Under the pieces are notes generated by a model. The model was not told where the DNA came from, did no database searches, and worked only from the letters and a program-made list of their open reading frames with translations. A DNA stretch of 64,000 nucleotides, taken from assembly GCF_900109615.1 (NCBI RefSeq), contig NZ_FOIX01000003.1:248001-312000 (forward strand), given 5' to 3'. Below are positions 16,824 to 25,571 of this stretch, piece after piece; within the stretch, counting starts at the first letter, position 1, and every line of letters begins with the position of its first letter. The DNA comes from Kaistella antarctica. GTDB taxonomy: Bacteria; Bacteroidota; Bacteroidia; Flavobacteriales; Weeksellaceae. The position numbers and the translations under genes were made by a program.

Positions 16824-17471
16824 ATGTGTTATTACGTAGATTCCACCCTCACTAAAAAAGAAATTAAAGACGTGTACAACATTGGCTATGAAGGAAAAGA
16901 CTTTGAAGCCCAACCTTTTTTGAATGGCTACAGTCATCCCTTGGTTGCTGTTATTTTAGATGAAAACCCTGCGGTGGCTACGGCGGCAAATTGGGGTTTA
17001 ATTCCGTCTTGGGCTAGAGACAGATCCATCCAGAAACAAACTTTAAATGCCAGAATAGAAACCATTGCAGAAAAACCTAGCTATCGGAATAATTATCAAA
17101 AGCGCTGTCTGGTTTTAGTAAAAGGTTTTTACGAATGGAAATGGCTGGACGGCAAAGGAAAAGTAAAACAGAAGCATTTTTTAACCTTACCCAATACGAA
17201 GCTCATTGCCTTGGGTGGCATCTATGGAACTTGGACCGATCAGGAAAGTGGCGAACAATTAACCACTTTTTCGATCGTGACCACGGCAGCCAATGAATTA
17301 ATGACGGAGATTCACAACATCAAACGCCGAATGCCCATCGTCTTAACCAAAGCCATGGAAAAAGAATGGCTGACCGATCGAGCTATTCAGGATTTTGCTT
17401 TTCCGAATCATGAGGCAGACCTGGTGGCGGTCAATTTAGATCAATCGCTAGAACCTACTACCTTATTTTAA
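16824..17471 (+). CDS. SRAP-domain protein (YedK/HMCES family), abasic-site DNA-protein crosslinker
   Basis: SRAP proteins use the amino group and thiol of Cys2 to form a thiazolidine crosslink with abasic sites in single-stranded DNA, shielding them from breakage. All key residues are visible: Cys2 after Met1, Asn75 in LNARIE, Glu104 in GFYEWKW and His164 in EIHNIKRRMP. The 215-residue length is normal. The start is fixed by the need for Cys at position 2. It is followed after 21 bp by a gene of unknown function, probably co-transcribed, and lies divergent to the defence operon. It may serve general DNA repair rather than defence. Confidence 0.92.
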   Translation: MCYYVDSTLTKKEIKDVYNIGYEGKDFEAQPFLNGYSHPLVAVILDENPAVATAANWGLIPSWARDRSIQKQTLNARIETIAEKPSYRNNYQKRCLVLVKGFYEWKWLDGKGKVKQKHFLTLPNTKLIALGGIYGTWTDQESGEQLTTFSIVTTAANELMTEIHNIKRRMPIVLTKAMEKEWLTDRAIQDFAFPNHEADLVAVNLDQSLEPTTLF

Positions 17472-17492
17472 CACCTTAGCTTTCAAATCCTT

Positions 17493-17816
17493 ATGTCTGA
17501 TACAAATCCACTCCTTCAATTGACCCAATACTTTAAAGGGGAAGCAGACTGTCCGAAATCCTGTGCGCAGCCTAATTTCTGGTCTTACGAAAAAATGTGG
17601 GTCGAAAATGCAGCAGAGAGAGCAGAGGACATTCCGCGCTTACTTGAGTATAAGCGAGATGTCTTGCCCTATTATGATGAGGAAGATGGAATTCCACTTT
17701 CTTTAAAAGCTTTACTCTATAATCGGTACACTCATTGGTGCGGCGGCTATGCCTTGGAAGATGAAGTGCGTGGCTTTAAAGAATTCTTGCATGAGAACTA
17801 TCTTCGGAGAAAGTGA
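17493..17816 (+). CDS. Conserved-looking hypothetical protein downstream of SRAP
   Basis: I do not recognise this 107-residue protein. It is acidic in its middle, has no signal peptide or membrane segment, and contains Cys20 and Cys24 (DCPKSCAQ) plus Cys78 (HWCGGYALEDEV). Codon usage resembles the gene before it and the 21-bp gap suggests co-transcription. Its stop lies about 20 bp before the first hairpin of the repeat array. A role linked to SRAP or DNA repair is only guilt by association. Confidence 0.65.
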   Translation: MSDTNPLLQLTQYFKGEADCPKSCAQPNFWSYEKMWVENAAERAEDIPRLLEYKRDVLPYYDEEDGIPLSLKALLYNRYTHWCGGYALEDEVRGFKEFLHENYLRRK

Positions 17817-17838
17817 GGTGGTGGGTGAGGTGCTTCGC

Positions 17839-17893
17839 GGTGGTTGAGCCTGTCGAAACCACGATTGATGTGCCTTCGACAGGCTCAGGCACC
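17839..17893. repeat. REP-like hairpin pair (copies 1 and 2, inverted)
   Basis: Copy 1, GTGGTTGAGCCTGTCGAAAC and onward (17840-17862), and copy 2, GTGCCTTCGACAGGCTCAGG and onward (17870-17892), face each other across 7 bp. The outer sequence TCGCGGTG/CACCGCGA extends the dyad. Each copy folds alone (GTGGTT/AACCAC and GTGCCT/AGGCAC) and the pair can form a larger cruciform. Confidence 0.9.
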
Positions 17894-17949
17894 GCGATGG
17901 GTTTAATCGCCGCGACTATTGGGACCTATATTATATTGTGACTTTCTCG

Positions 17950-17972
17950 GTGGTTGAGCCTGTCGAAACCAC
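17950..17972. repeat. REP-like hairpin copy 3, directly upstream of GIY-YIG gene
   Basis: This copy of the GTGGTT-stem type ends 24 bp before the ATG of the GIY-YIG gene. Together with copy 4, in inverted orientation just after the stop, it brackets the gene. Confidence 0.9.
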
Positions 17973-17996
17973 ACTATTATTAAACACCACGTTATT

Positions 17997-18290
17997 ATGG
18001 CTAAAGGATATATGTATATTTTAAAATGTGTTGATGATAGTTACTATACCGGTAGTACCATAAATCTTGAATTGCGATTAGCACAACATCAAAACGGCGA
18101 AGGTGCTAATCACACGAGAAAAAGACTCCCAGTCGTGTTGGTCTATTATGAAGAATATCAAAATATTGCGGAGGCATTTTATAGGGAAAAACAAGTGCAG
18201 GGTTGGAGCCGTAAAAAGAAGGAAGCGCTGATTGAGAATAGACCTGATGATTTGCCGCTGCTGTCTAAAAATAAAGAAAGTGGTAAATAG
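17997..18290 (+). CDS. Small GIY-YIG nuclease family protein inside a repeat array
   Basis: This is a single-domain GIY-YIG protein of 97 residues. It has YMYILKC...YYTGST (the GIY...YIG equivalent, with YTG replacing YIG), the R of LELRLAQH, and EAFYREKQVQGWSRKKKEALI with the catalytic Glu. Relatives (UPF0213/YhbQ group) are small DNA endonucleases whose targets are mostly unknown. The start is supported by the fold beginning at once with KGYMYILKC. REP-like hairpins lie 24 bp upstream and 4 bp downstream in inverted orientation, with more on either side, so the gene and repeats look like one unit. No other mobility gene is nearby. Confidence 0.9.
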   Translation: MAKGYMYILKCVDDSYYTGSTINLELRLAQHQNGEGANHTRKRLPVVLVYYEEYQNIAEAFYREKQVQGWSRKKKEALIENRPDDLPLLSKNKESGK

Positions 18291-18294
18291 TAAT

Positions 18295-18317
18295 GTGCCT
18301 TCGACAGGCTCAGGCAC
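18295..18317. repeat. REP-like hairpin copy 4, directly downstream of GIY-YIG gene
   Basis: GTGCCT/AGGCAC stem with loop TCGACAGGCTC. It starts 4 bp after the TAG of the GIY-YIG gene and is inverted relative to copy 3. Confidence 0.9.
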
Positions 18318-18359
18318 CAGGGAATATTTTCTTATTGTATAATGAATAAGATCCTCTCG

Positions 18360-18635
18360 GTGGTGAGCCTGTCGAAACCACAGATATATTTTCTGTTGAA
18401 AACCATTATAGATGTGCCTTCGACAAGCTCAGGCACCAGGAAACATTTGCTTGTTTTGTGATGGCTGATATACTATTGGTGGTTGAGCCTGTCGAAACCA
18501 CTGCTGAAATCCCTGTCGAAGCCAGTGTTGCTATGCCTTCGACAAGCTCAGGCACCGCGCTAGATTTCTACCCAGGAGTTATTTTCTTTTTTCGATGGCT
18601 GAGATCCCGTCGGTGGCTGAGCCTGTCGAAGCCAC
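18360..18635. repeat. REP-like hairpin copies 5-9, alternating orientation
   Basis: Copies lie at 18360-18381 (one T missing from the stem), 18414-18436, 18479-18501, 18534-18554 and 18613-18635, with a remnant CCTGTCGAAGCCAG near 18512. Orientation alternates. Stems differ (GTGGTT/AACCAC, GTGCCT/AGGCAC, GTGGCT/AGCCAC) but each stays paired, while the loop GAGC(C/T)TGTCG is constant. No protein-coding gene is supported here. Confidence 0.9.
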
Positions 18636-18665
18636 GGATGAATAAATATCGAAACCAAGCCAAGC

Positions 18666-18693
18666 AAAAAAGCCACTTCTCAGTGGCTTTTTT
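18666..18693. terminator. Bidirectional intrinsic terminator within the repeat region
   Basis: AAAAAAGCCACT (18666-18677) and AGTGGCTTTTTT (18682-18693) enclose TCTC: a perfect 12-bp inverted repeat with an A-tract on one side and a T-tract on the other. It can terminate the minus-strand M49 peptidase gene. Confidence 0.85.
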
Positions 18694-18700
18694 GTTGTGG

Positions 18701-18757
18701 TAGCTGAGCTTGTCGTGGTAGCTGAGCTTGTCGAGGTAGCTGAGCTTATCGAAGCTA
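18701..18757. repeat. Tandem copies of a third REP-like subtype reaching the M49 stop codon
   Basis: Three head-to-tail units, TAGCTGAGCTTGTCG, GGTAGCTGAGCTTGTCG and GGTAGCTGAGCTTATCGAAG, end at 18757. The last folds as TAGCT/AGCTA, again with matched stem changes. The TAG stop of the minus-strand peptidase (18755-18757) is formed by this repeat. Confidence 0.8.
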
Positions 18758-20794
18758 ATTATTATCCGGTAAGAAACTGTAGTCCTTAGCGTACTGTAAC
18801 ATCTGCTCCGAAAAGGTTTTAGGATATTTTAAAACATAATCGGTGACTTTACCACTCGTATTTTTTACGGGCGTAATGTAAGGATTGACAAATCCACGGT
18901 ACGGCGCTTCGTCGTATTTGGCATTTCGCGCCAGCACTTCTTTGTGAATGGCTTGATCTACTTTTACGCCATAGTTTTCAACCAGGTTTTTTGCCGCGTT
19001 ATAATCACCTTCTGACTTGATGCGTTGCGTTTCGCGCAGGAGCTGACCAAATAAATCATGTAGCTTTTCGTAATTGGTGATGTTGAAATAAGTTTTTCCG
19101 TTGCGCACTACTTTTTCAATGACATTGTTCTTTTGACCTTTCTCAAAAACCCAGGCGCTAACCCACTGGCGGTTTCGCATGTGGGATTCTTCAATCTCGG
19201 CACCGGGATCTAAACGGACCAGCTGCATCATCAAGCCATTTCGGATATAATTATCGTAGGCTGATTTTCCCAACGCTTTCCAGTCGTCTACTAAACCAAG
19301 TTCCTGCTGCTTGGGATCATAGAGAAAATATAGACCTACGAGATCAGCGCGACCTTCTTCCATGGTAGAGGCGTAGCTTTTCAATGTTTCCTTCGGCGTT
19401 CCCACACCCGGATTGATTTGGCCCGAAGCGTGACCGACTACTTCATGCAAGGCAGTGTGCAGCTTACTTGCGAGTTCGCCATATTTTTCAGACAAACGAA
19501 GTTCTTCCTCATCATGGACGAATTCCTTTAAACGACCTGACCCGCCAGCCATGTTGTAAGCATCAATAATATTCCCCAAAGAGATGGATTTTGAGCCGTG
19601 TTCTGCTCTGATCCAGTCGGCATTCGGAAGGTTAACACCAATTGGTGTGCTCGGTGAGGAGTCGCCCGATTCTGAGGCAACAATCACTGTTTTATAACTG
19701 ACGCCGACGACATTCTTTTTCTTGTGTTGCGGCATTAGCGGCGTATGATCTTCAAACCATTGTGCTTCTTTAGAAAGAACTTCCATTTTTCGTGACATGT
19801 CAAAGTCTTTAATCTGAACTACACTTTCATAGGAACCTTTGTGACCGAGAGGATCGCTGTATACTTCGATAAAGCCGTTGTTATAATCGATATTACCATC
19901 TGTGGCTCCCACCCAAGCGATGTTGTAATCATCCCAAGCTTTTAAATCACCAGTTTTATAATATTTAATAAGCAATGCTAAAGCATCCGCCTGTTTTTGA
20001 TTTTCGATAACTGTTCTGGCTTTTTCTAACCAATAGACGATCTGGTCGATAGCCGCACCATACATGCCACCGCTCTTCCAAACTTTTTCAACGAGTTTGC
20101 CATTTTCTTTAACCAACTTGGAATTTAATCCGGTCGAAAGCGGCCGATTGACATCAGGGCTTTTCATATTGGCATAAAATTGTTCAGCTTCATCAGAGGT
20201 GACACCGTCTCCGTAAAAATTAACAGCTGACCCGCGGAGTAAACCTTTGCTCAAATCCAAGTTCACCTTTTTGGTATCTATAGTATTAAAAATGATATCA
20301 GCCACGTTTACATCCAATTTGGTGTTGCTCGCTTTTAAGAGCTGTTCAAAGTAGGTTTTCGAAAACGTAGGTTTGATTTTTTCGTTGGAGTAATGGTGAT
20401 GGATACCATTAGAAAACCATATGCGTTTAAGGTAAATTTCGAAATTGCGCCAATCTTCGGTATCTTTATTACCATTGTAATTCTGATAGATGTTTTCCAG
20501 GGCGCGGCGGATCTTCAGATTGTGTTTGTAATTCTGATCATAGCTAATATCTCGACCGGCGTAACCCGCCTGGCTGAGGTAATACACATATTCTTTTTCT
20601 TTCAATGTTAAGTCAGGCCAGCTTGGAACTTGATATTTTAGCACTTCGATGTCGGCAAAACGGTCGATGCTGTTTCCTTTGGTCTGAGCGCTCTGTTCTT
20701 GTGGAGTTGATTGAGACGCGGTCTTTTGCTGCGTTGTACAAGAGAATAGAAGTACAGATGCGAGCGCAAGAAGAGTTATTTTGGATCTTTTCAT
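18755..20794 (-). CDS. M49 (dipeptidyl-peptidase III-like) zinc metallopeptidase lipoprotein
   Basis: DPP III-type peptidases remove dipeptides from the N-termini of peptides. The protein opens with a lipoprotein signal (ALASVLLFSC), so it is envelope-anchored. The zinc site HEVVGH lies near residues 448-453 with a second ligand in EEGRADLVGLYFL near 476; this matches the M49 HExxGH...E(E/C)xRAE signature, with one residue fewer than the HELLGH-containing eukaryotic loop. The 679-residue length is normal. It is a single gene; the end of its reading frame runs into a REP-like repeat, so the last codons may have been altered by repeat insertion. Confidence 0.88.
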   Translation of the reverse strand: MKRSKITLLALASVLLFSCTTQQKTASQSTPQEQSAQTKGNSIDRFADIEVLKYQVPSWPDLTLKEKEYVYYLSQAGYAGRDISYDQNYKHNLKIRRALENIYQNYNGNKDTEDWRNFEIYLKRIWFSNGIHHHYSNEKIKPTFSKTYFEQLLKASNTKLDVNVADIIFNTIDTKKVNLDLSKGLLRGSAVNFYGDGVTSDEAEQFYANMKSPDVNRPLSTGLNSKLVKENGKLVEKVWKSGGMYGAAIDQIVYWLEKARTVIENQKQADALALLIKYYKTGDLKAWDDYNIAWVGATDGNIDYNNGFIEVYSDPLGHKGSYESVVQIKDFDMSRKMEVLSKEAQWFEDHTPLMPQHKKKNVVGVSYKTVIVASESGDSSPSTPIGVNLPNADWIRAEHGSKSISLGNIIDAYNMAGGSGRLKEFVHDEEELRLSEKYGELASKLHTALHEVVGHASGQINPGVGTPKETLKSYASTMEEGRADLVGLYFLYDPKQQELGLVDDWKALGKSAYDNYIRNGLMMQLVRLDPGAEIEESHMRNRQWVSAWVFEKGQKNNVIEKVVRNGKTYFNITNYEKLHDLFGQLLRETQRIKSEGDYNAAKNLVENYGVKVDQAIHKEVLARNAKYDEAPYRGFVNPYITPVKNTSGKVTDYVLKYPKTFSEQMLQYAKDYSFLPDNN

Positions 20795-20831
20795 AATCTT
20801 TATTTACACAAATATATTTATTTTAAAATCA

Positions 20832-20864
20832 ATAAAAAAGCCCAGATTCAAAATCCGGGCTGTA
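20832..20864 (-). terminator. Terminator of the vWA gene
   Basis: AGCCCAGAT (20839-20847) pairs with ATCCGGGCT (20853-20861) with one wobble. Read on the minus strand it is followed by TTTTTTA, directly after the stop of the vWA gene. Confidence 0.85.
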
Positions 20865-20886
20865 ATCTATACGCTTACCTCACTTT

Positions 20887-21513
20887 CTATTCCTCAAAGA
20901 AATTATCTTTGGTGTCTTCATTTTTTTGAACTTTCGAATAATACATATCGCGTGATTTTCTTTCTTTCACAAACATATCTTTAATGCCGGCTTCGTTTTT
21001 CTCGAAGATCAAAGTATTGGTAATGGAAAGATTAAGTGCAATCTTGTCCACATCATGATCGGTGCCGATATAAGTGAAGGTCCATTTTTCATTTTTTAAC
21101 TTTTCGATGAGTTCTTTAATCTGCTTGCCGGAATATTCTCTGGAGGCATTTTCTTCACCGTCCGTCATTATGGTCACCAGGACATTGCAGTTCGGCTGAT
21201 CTTTTACGACTTGGTGTAATTTCGTGACTGCAAATCCGATGGCATCAAAAAGTGGAGTAGCTGCGTTTGGCTGATACTGCTCGCCATCAATTTCATTAAG
21301 TCTGTCAACAGGATCTATAAAGTGAAGCAATTTATTAGCAAGATTATTAAAACTTACCACCGAGATAAAATGTTCTTGCTCGGGGAATTTCTTTTGAGAA
21401 CCTTTAATCGACTGAACCGTTTCGTTGAAGCCAGAAATGATAAGGGTTTTGATACTTTCCATTGAACCACTTTCGTCTAAAATAATAAGGTTGTGTACTG
21501 TTTGTTTTTTCAT
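20887..21513 (-). CDS. von Willebrand factor A domain protein (cytoplasmic)
   Basis: The whole 208-residue protein is a vWA domain. The metal-ion-dependent adhesion site is complete: DESGS at residues 13-17, the Thr of ATPLFDA, and the Asp of IMTDGEEN. There is no signal peptide, so it acts inside the cell. Stand-alone proteins of this type are seen beside tellurite-resistance or phosphatase/kinase signalling genes in other bacteria, but none of those lie here. It is monocistronic with its own terminator. The 213 bp upstream (21514-21726) hold no gene. Confidence 0.8.
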   Translation of the reverse strand: MKKQTVHNLIILDESGSMESIKTLIISGFNETVQSIKGSQKKFPEQEHFISVVSFNNLANKLLHFIDPVDRLNEIDGEQYQPNAATPLFDAIGFAVTKLHQVVKDQPNCNVLVTIMTDGEENASREYSGKQIKELIEKLKNEKWTFTYIGTDHDVDKIALNLSITNTLIFEKNEAGIKDMFVKERKSRDMYYSKVQKNEDTKDNFFEE

Positions 21514-21726
21514 AATGGGCGTGTTTATTTTTAAGTTGATGTTTTCGATATCTTGTGCTTTGCGTCACCTTAAAAATAGTGAATTTTTCGTGATAAATGA
21601 ACCTTAGGTGAACACATTAATAAGAATTCAATCATCTTATTAACAAACCTAAAGTAGATTTAAAACTTTTAATACTATTTAATTGTAAACTTAGGCAAAC
21701 TGGAAACAGTTAAACAGCCATGCCCA

Positions 21727-23727
21727 TTACCCAGCCTTCTCATTCGAATCAGTGCGAATAAACATTTCGTTTCTTTCTTCAGACACAATATCCAGGAAGC
21801 GGTCGTAATGCTTAAGGACATCAGAGATCAATTCATTTTTGGTAAAATACTGCACGTCATAACTTTCGCGCGTATCGCCAAAATAAGCTTTTGGATAAAA
21901 GGCTCCTTTTTCCTGAACTTCGGGCAGGTTGTCTTCATCGACTAAAAAGTGAGAGACTTTTTTGGCGGTTGTTTCTACACCGTAGACGAAATTGTTGATT
22001 TGATCGTACTTAATCTCAAGTTCCATCTTAGCTGGATTGCTCTGTTGATTCAGGCTGGCCAAAATGTTGTTGTCGGCGAATTCAACTTGAAGTTCAGTGA
22101 AGGCTTCTTTAACTACGGTATTGACAAAATGGTCAATCGATGCTCGATCTTTGGTAGCCACAATCTGTTTCAAACGCTCTTTCCATAATCGACCAGACCA
22201 TGGCACCGTGGCTTTGGAAAAACTGCGGTCGTAATATTCCTGATCAATGGTCAGCGCTTTGACCAAACTGATAATAAACAAAATTAAGATCACCGAAAAA
22301 GGTAACGCCGTAATGAGCGTCATGCTTTGAAGGGCTTTTAAACCGCCAGCATTTAAAAGCAGTAATGATAAGACAGCCAGTAAACTTCCCCATAAAATGG
22401 TTTGCCATTTCGGAGATTTAACGGCATTTTTAGTGGCGATATTATTCATTACAAAGATGCCCGAATCTGCAGAGGTCACAAAAAAGATAATGACAATAAG
22501 GATGGTCATAAAACTAGCAACGGTGGAAAAAGGCAGGTATTCTAAAAACCGAAACATGAGGGCATCAGGATCGCCAGCTAGCGCACTCAGAGCGCCATTG
22601 CCAACATTGACATCAAACCAGATGGCACTGTTGCCAAAAACGGTCATCCAGATAAAATTGAATAAAGAAGGAAGAAGTAAAACGGCAACCACAAACTCGC
22701 GGATGGTTCTGCCTTTGGATATTTTGGCGATAAATAGTCCTACATACGGCGACCAGGAAATCCACCAAGCCCAATAGAGAATCGTCCAGTCATAAAACCA
22801 GGGTAATTCTGCGGGATCGTAGGCATGAGTGGCAAAAGTAAGATTAAAAAAATTGTTGATGTAATTTCCCAATCCTTCGGTAAAGCTACCAATCAGGAAA
22901 ACAGTTGGACCTAATAAAAGAACAAACAGTAAAAGACCGGCAACCATCATTACATTAATTTTACTTAATATTTTAATTCCTTTGTCCACCCCCGTAAGCG
23001 CGGATATGATGGCTAGTGAAATTAGAACTCCAACGATCATAATTTGATACAAAAAGTTGGTGTCGGGAACGATATTTAAAATCTGTAAACCTGAGTTAAT
23101 CTGCACAACGCCAAAACCTAGAGTGGTGGTAATTCCGAAAAAAGTACTGCAGAGGGCAAAGACATCAATTAAATTTCCCCAGGCTCCGTCGGTTTTGTTT
23201 TTTAATAAAGGATAAAAACAGCTTCGTAGGGATAAAGGAAGTTTAAGACGGTAGGCAAAGTAGGAGAGTGCCAAGCCAACCAAACCGTATATGGCCCAGG
23301 CGTGAATTCCCCAGTGAAAAAAAGTATAGAGTTGGGCGTTTTTTGCCCGATTGACATAATGCTCTAATCCAAAAACTTCAGCGGTGTAATGTTGCATAGG
23401 TTCGGCGACTCCGAAATACATGAGTCCGATTCCCATTCCGGCTGAAAATAACATCGCAACCCAAGAAAAGAAAGAATGTTCTGGCCGGCTGTCATTGTCA
23501 CCCAGCCGTATTTTACCGTATTTGCTGAACATGAGGTAAATCAAAAAGATGACGAAACAAGTTACTGCCCAGACATAAACCCAGTTAAAGTTGACAAAAA
23601 TAAAATTCTTAATGAGGTTCAGAATTTTATCAGCCATCTCCGGATATAGAACGGATACAAGGGATACGAGTAAAATAAACAGAATACTGGGTATAAATAT
23701 TCCTTTATTCAGAGTTGTTTTAAACAT
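21727..23727 (-). CDS. BCCT family transporter (betaine/choline/carnitine)
   Basis: BCCT carriers import quaternary-ammonium osmolytes with Na+ or H+. The 12-helix core contains the family signature TILYWAWWISWSPYVGLFIAKISKGRT and the N-terminal GMGIGLMYFGVAEP. About 150 hydrophilic C-terminal residues follow, as in BetT-type members where this tail senses osmotic stress. The 666-residue length agrees with that subgroup. The substrate is not certain: most BetT-like proteins carry choline or glycine betaine, but no choline-oxidation genes are adjacent. It is a single gene on the minus strand; the 253 bp downstream of the cold-shock gene hold no other gene. Confidence 0.9.
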   Translation of the reverse strand: MFKTTLNKGIFIPSILFILLVSLVSVLYPEMADKILNLIKNFIFVNFNWVYVWAVTCFVIFLIYLMFSKYGKIRLGDNDSRPEHSFFSWVAMLFSAGMGIGLMYFGVAEPMQHYTAEVFGLEHYVNRAKNAQLYTFFHWGIHAWAIYGLVGLALSYFAYRLKLPLSLRSCFYPLLKNKTDGAWGNLIDVFALCSTFFGITTTLGFGVVQINSGLQILNIVPDTNFLYQIMIVGVLISLAIISALTGVDKGIKILSKINVMMVAGLLLFVLLLGPTVFLIGSFTEGLGNYINNFFNLTFATHAYDPAELPWFYDWTILYWAWWISWSPYVGLFIAKISKGRTIREFVVAVLLLPSLFNFIWMTVFGNSAIWFDVNVGNGALSALAGDPDALMFRFLEYLPFSTVASFMTILIVIIFFVTSADSGIFVMNNIATKNAVKSPKWQTILWGSLLAVLSLLLLNAGGLKALQSMTLITALPFSVILILFIISLVKALTIDQEYYDRSFSKATVPWSGRLWKERLKQIVATKDRASIDHFVNTVVKEAFTELQVEFADNNILASLNQQSNPAKMELEIKYDQINNFVYGVETTAKKVSHFLVDEDNLPEVQEKGAFYPKAYFGDTRESYDVQYFTKNELISDVLKHYDRFLDIVSEERNEMFIRTDSNEKAG

Positions 23728-23943
23728 AAGGTGAAGTTGCTTGGATGTATAAGCGGCAAGCGCTAGAAAAAATGTTTTTAGTTGAAATTGGAACAGGCTA
23801 TTTCCGACCGTTTATCTCTCAATGTAAATGTGAGCAAATGAATTTCAAGTTGAAATAGCGAAAAATAAATGGACCCTTAACTTTTCAAAAATAAGAGAAT
23901 AGGCAGTAAAATACTTGGTATTCCCTAAAAGTAGAAACAAAAA

Positions 23944-23961
23944 AAGCTTCTCGCGAAGCTT
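23944..23961 (-). terminator. Terminator of the cold-shock protein gene
   Basis: AAGCTTC (23944-23950) and GAAGCTT (23955-23961) enclose TCGC. On the minus strand a run of seven Ts follows. Confidence 0.85.
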
Positions 23962-23980
23962 CTATTATTTTTTTAGTTGA

Positions 23981-24415
23981 CTATTTGATTACTTTGATAT
24001 CAAACGCAGAAAATCCTTTGGGAGATTTTTCTATTTCAAATGAAACTCTGTTTCCTTTCTTAACCAATTCTGTACAGTTGTTGCTGTGGAAGAAAATGTT
24101 CTCTTTGCTTTTTTCTTCAGTAATGAACCCATATCCTTTTTCATTGAAAAAAGTAACGGTCCCTCTTTTTATAATTTCTTCCGCTTCAATTGGCGCTGCA
24201 CCCAACTGAATGTTGCTAAGATCAACACCTTCATCATTGCTTCTGTCTGGAGGAGTGCTTGTTAATTGACCGTTTGCATCTACATACATAATCATGTCAT
24301 CAAGCTCTTTTCCTTTGTCATTAATTTCTTTGCGTTCTTCACGACGCATCGCCTTTTCTTTTTTCTTTTGAAGTTTTTTCTTAATGTTTTCTTTTTTTGT
24401 GAAAGAATCCGCCAT
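23981..24415 (-). CDS. Cold-shock domain protein with charged N-terminal extension
   Basis: Residues about 83-144 form a cold-shock domain with the RNP1 motif KGYGFI and RNP2-like NIFFHSNNC, which binds single-stranded RNA or DNA. The first 45 residues are a run of Lys, Glu and Arg (KKKLQKKKEKAMRREERKE), probably an RNA-contacting coil, followed by an acidic linker. At 144 residues it is twice the size of CspA; such extended forms are common in Bacteroidota. A near-consensus -7 box (TAATTTCG on the minus strand, around 24453-24460) lies upstream. It is a single-gene unit. Confidence 0.85.
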   Translation of the reverse strand: MADSFTKKENIKKKLQKKKEKAMRREERKEINDKGKELDDMIMYVDANGQLTSTPPDRSNDEGVDLSNIQLGAAPIEAEEIIKRGTVTFFNEKGYGFITEEKSKENIFFHSNNCTELVKKGNRVSFEIEKSPKGFSAFDIKVIK

Positions 24416-24621
24416 ATACTTTGTTTTATTTTGAGATTATCTGAAAAGGTACGAAATTAAATAATCTCTCGCAAGAAAAATCACAAAGATTACTAAAATA
24501 TCGTGATAGAGGCCATTAAATTGTTAAATAAATTAACGATTTACAGCCCCCTAAAATATACAAAGATTGTTGTTGTAAGACTGATTACAGAGTTGTTTCC
24601 GCGAGAAAAGTAATCCGCTAT

Positions 24622-25179
24622 TTATTTTACTTTTTCAAAAAGATATAATTTACCACCTGTGAGAGCATAATTTTGCATCAGGTTACCTTCCAATACCATC
24701 GTTTTACTATTCACATCAATGATGGAAATATAATTGCTGGAATTATACTTGAAATAGTTTTCTTTGTTTTTGGTCTGTGGATTACGACCAAAGTCGAATT
24801 TGTATTTGATCCAATCTACCTTTTCAGTCTGGCAATGAATAGGAAGAAACTTTCCCCGTTTAGATTTAAACTCGATCACTTCCATAGAATCACCACATTC
24901 CGGAGTGAAATTATTTGCTGGATCGGCATCCTGTGCATATTGGTCGAAGCTTCCATTATAAACACCCACTACTTTCCAAGTTCCGTTTAAGAGGTTTTCG
25001 TTTATTTTCCCTTCTGCTTTTCGAACCGCCCAACTTACTCCTTTTACCGTTCCCTTCACTGCGCCGATTCCTATTTTCGCGGTGGTGGTTACAATTTTCG
25101 CAGCCGTAGAAATGATGCAGGATGTCAGTACAAAACTCAGCGCCAGTAACAGCACAACTTTATTTAATTTCATCATCAT
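24622..25179 (-). CDS. Lipocalin-like lipoprotein of unknown function
   Basis: The N-terminus is a lipoprotein signal (LALSFVLTSC). A helical, Ala/Val-rich stretch (IISTAAKIVTTTAKIGIGAVKGTVKG) follows, then a beta-rich domain starting NGTWKVVGVYNG, the usual opening of lipocalin-like lipoproteins of Bacteroidota, and ending LTGGKLYLFEKVK. Three ATG codons in a row begin the gene and the choice between them is arbitrary. Ligand and role are unknown. It is monocistronic, with the AT-rich gap 24416-24621 on its 3' side. Confidence 0.7.
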   Translation of the reverse strand: MMMKLNKVVLLLALSFVLTSCIISTAAKIVTTTAKIGIGAVKGTVKGVSWAVRKAEGKINENLLNGTWKVVGVYNGSFDQYAQDADPANNFTPECGDSMEVIEFKSKRGKFLPIHCQTEKVDWIKYKFDFGRNPQTKNKENYFKYNSSNYISIIDVNSKTMVLEGNLMQNYALTGGKLYLFEKVK

Positions 25180-25571
25180 ATTTATTTTAGGTGCAATTTA
25201 CGGTAAATTTTAAAGGTGTACGCGGCTTCTTTAATTTCGATAATAGGGTTAAGGTGAGTATAAATTTATTTGTCATTATGATTTTTAATGGAAGCGATTT
25301 CGGCCTTATCATATTAAACTTTCAAGTTGACGACCAAGAAAGCATTTAAAAAATAGGGACAAACTAAAATAACTTTAATAAAATTGATACGATAATGTTG
25401 TTTTTTACTTTAAATGATTAAACTCTTAAAATACCAGAGCGGTTTGATGAAAAAGCTATAAAGTCAGGGTGTTACATTTAATTAAGGTATTGTAAAATTC
25501 GTGCATTTTGAAAGTCTAAGCCTTCCGTACCTCAGCTGATTTGCCTAGTTTTAGGCCATTAAAAATTATTT
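25180..25571. other. Divergent intergenic region without a recognised element
   Basis: These 392 bp separate a minus-strand lipoprotein gene from a plus-strand T9SS cargo gene and must contain both promoters. I see no exact TAnnTTTG box, no repeat and no ORF I would support. Confidence 0.5.

Noticed and set aside
18458..18703. Plus-strand ORF of 81 codons across the REP-like array
   Set aside because: Its residues (VVEPVETT, MPSTSSGT, WLSLSKP) are translations of the hairpin repeats; such frames are a known artefact of this repeat class.
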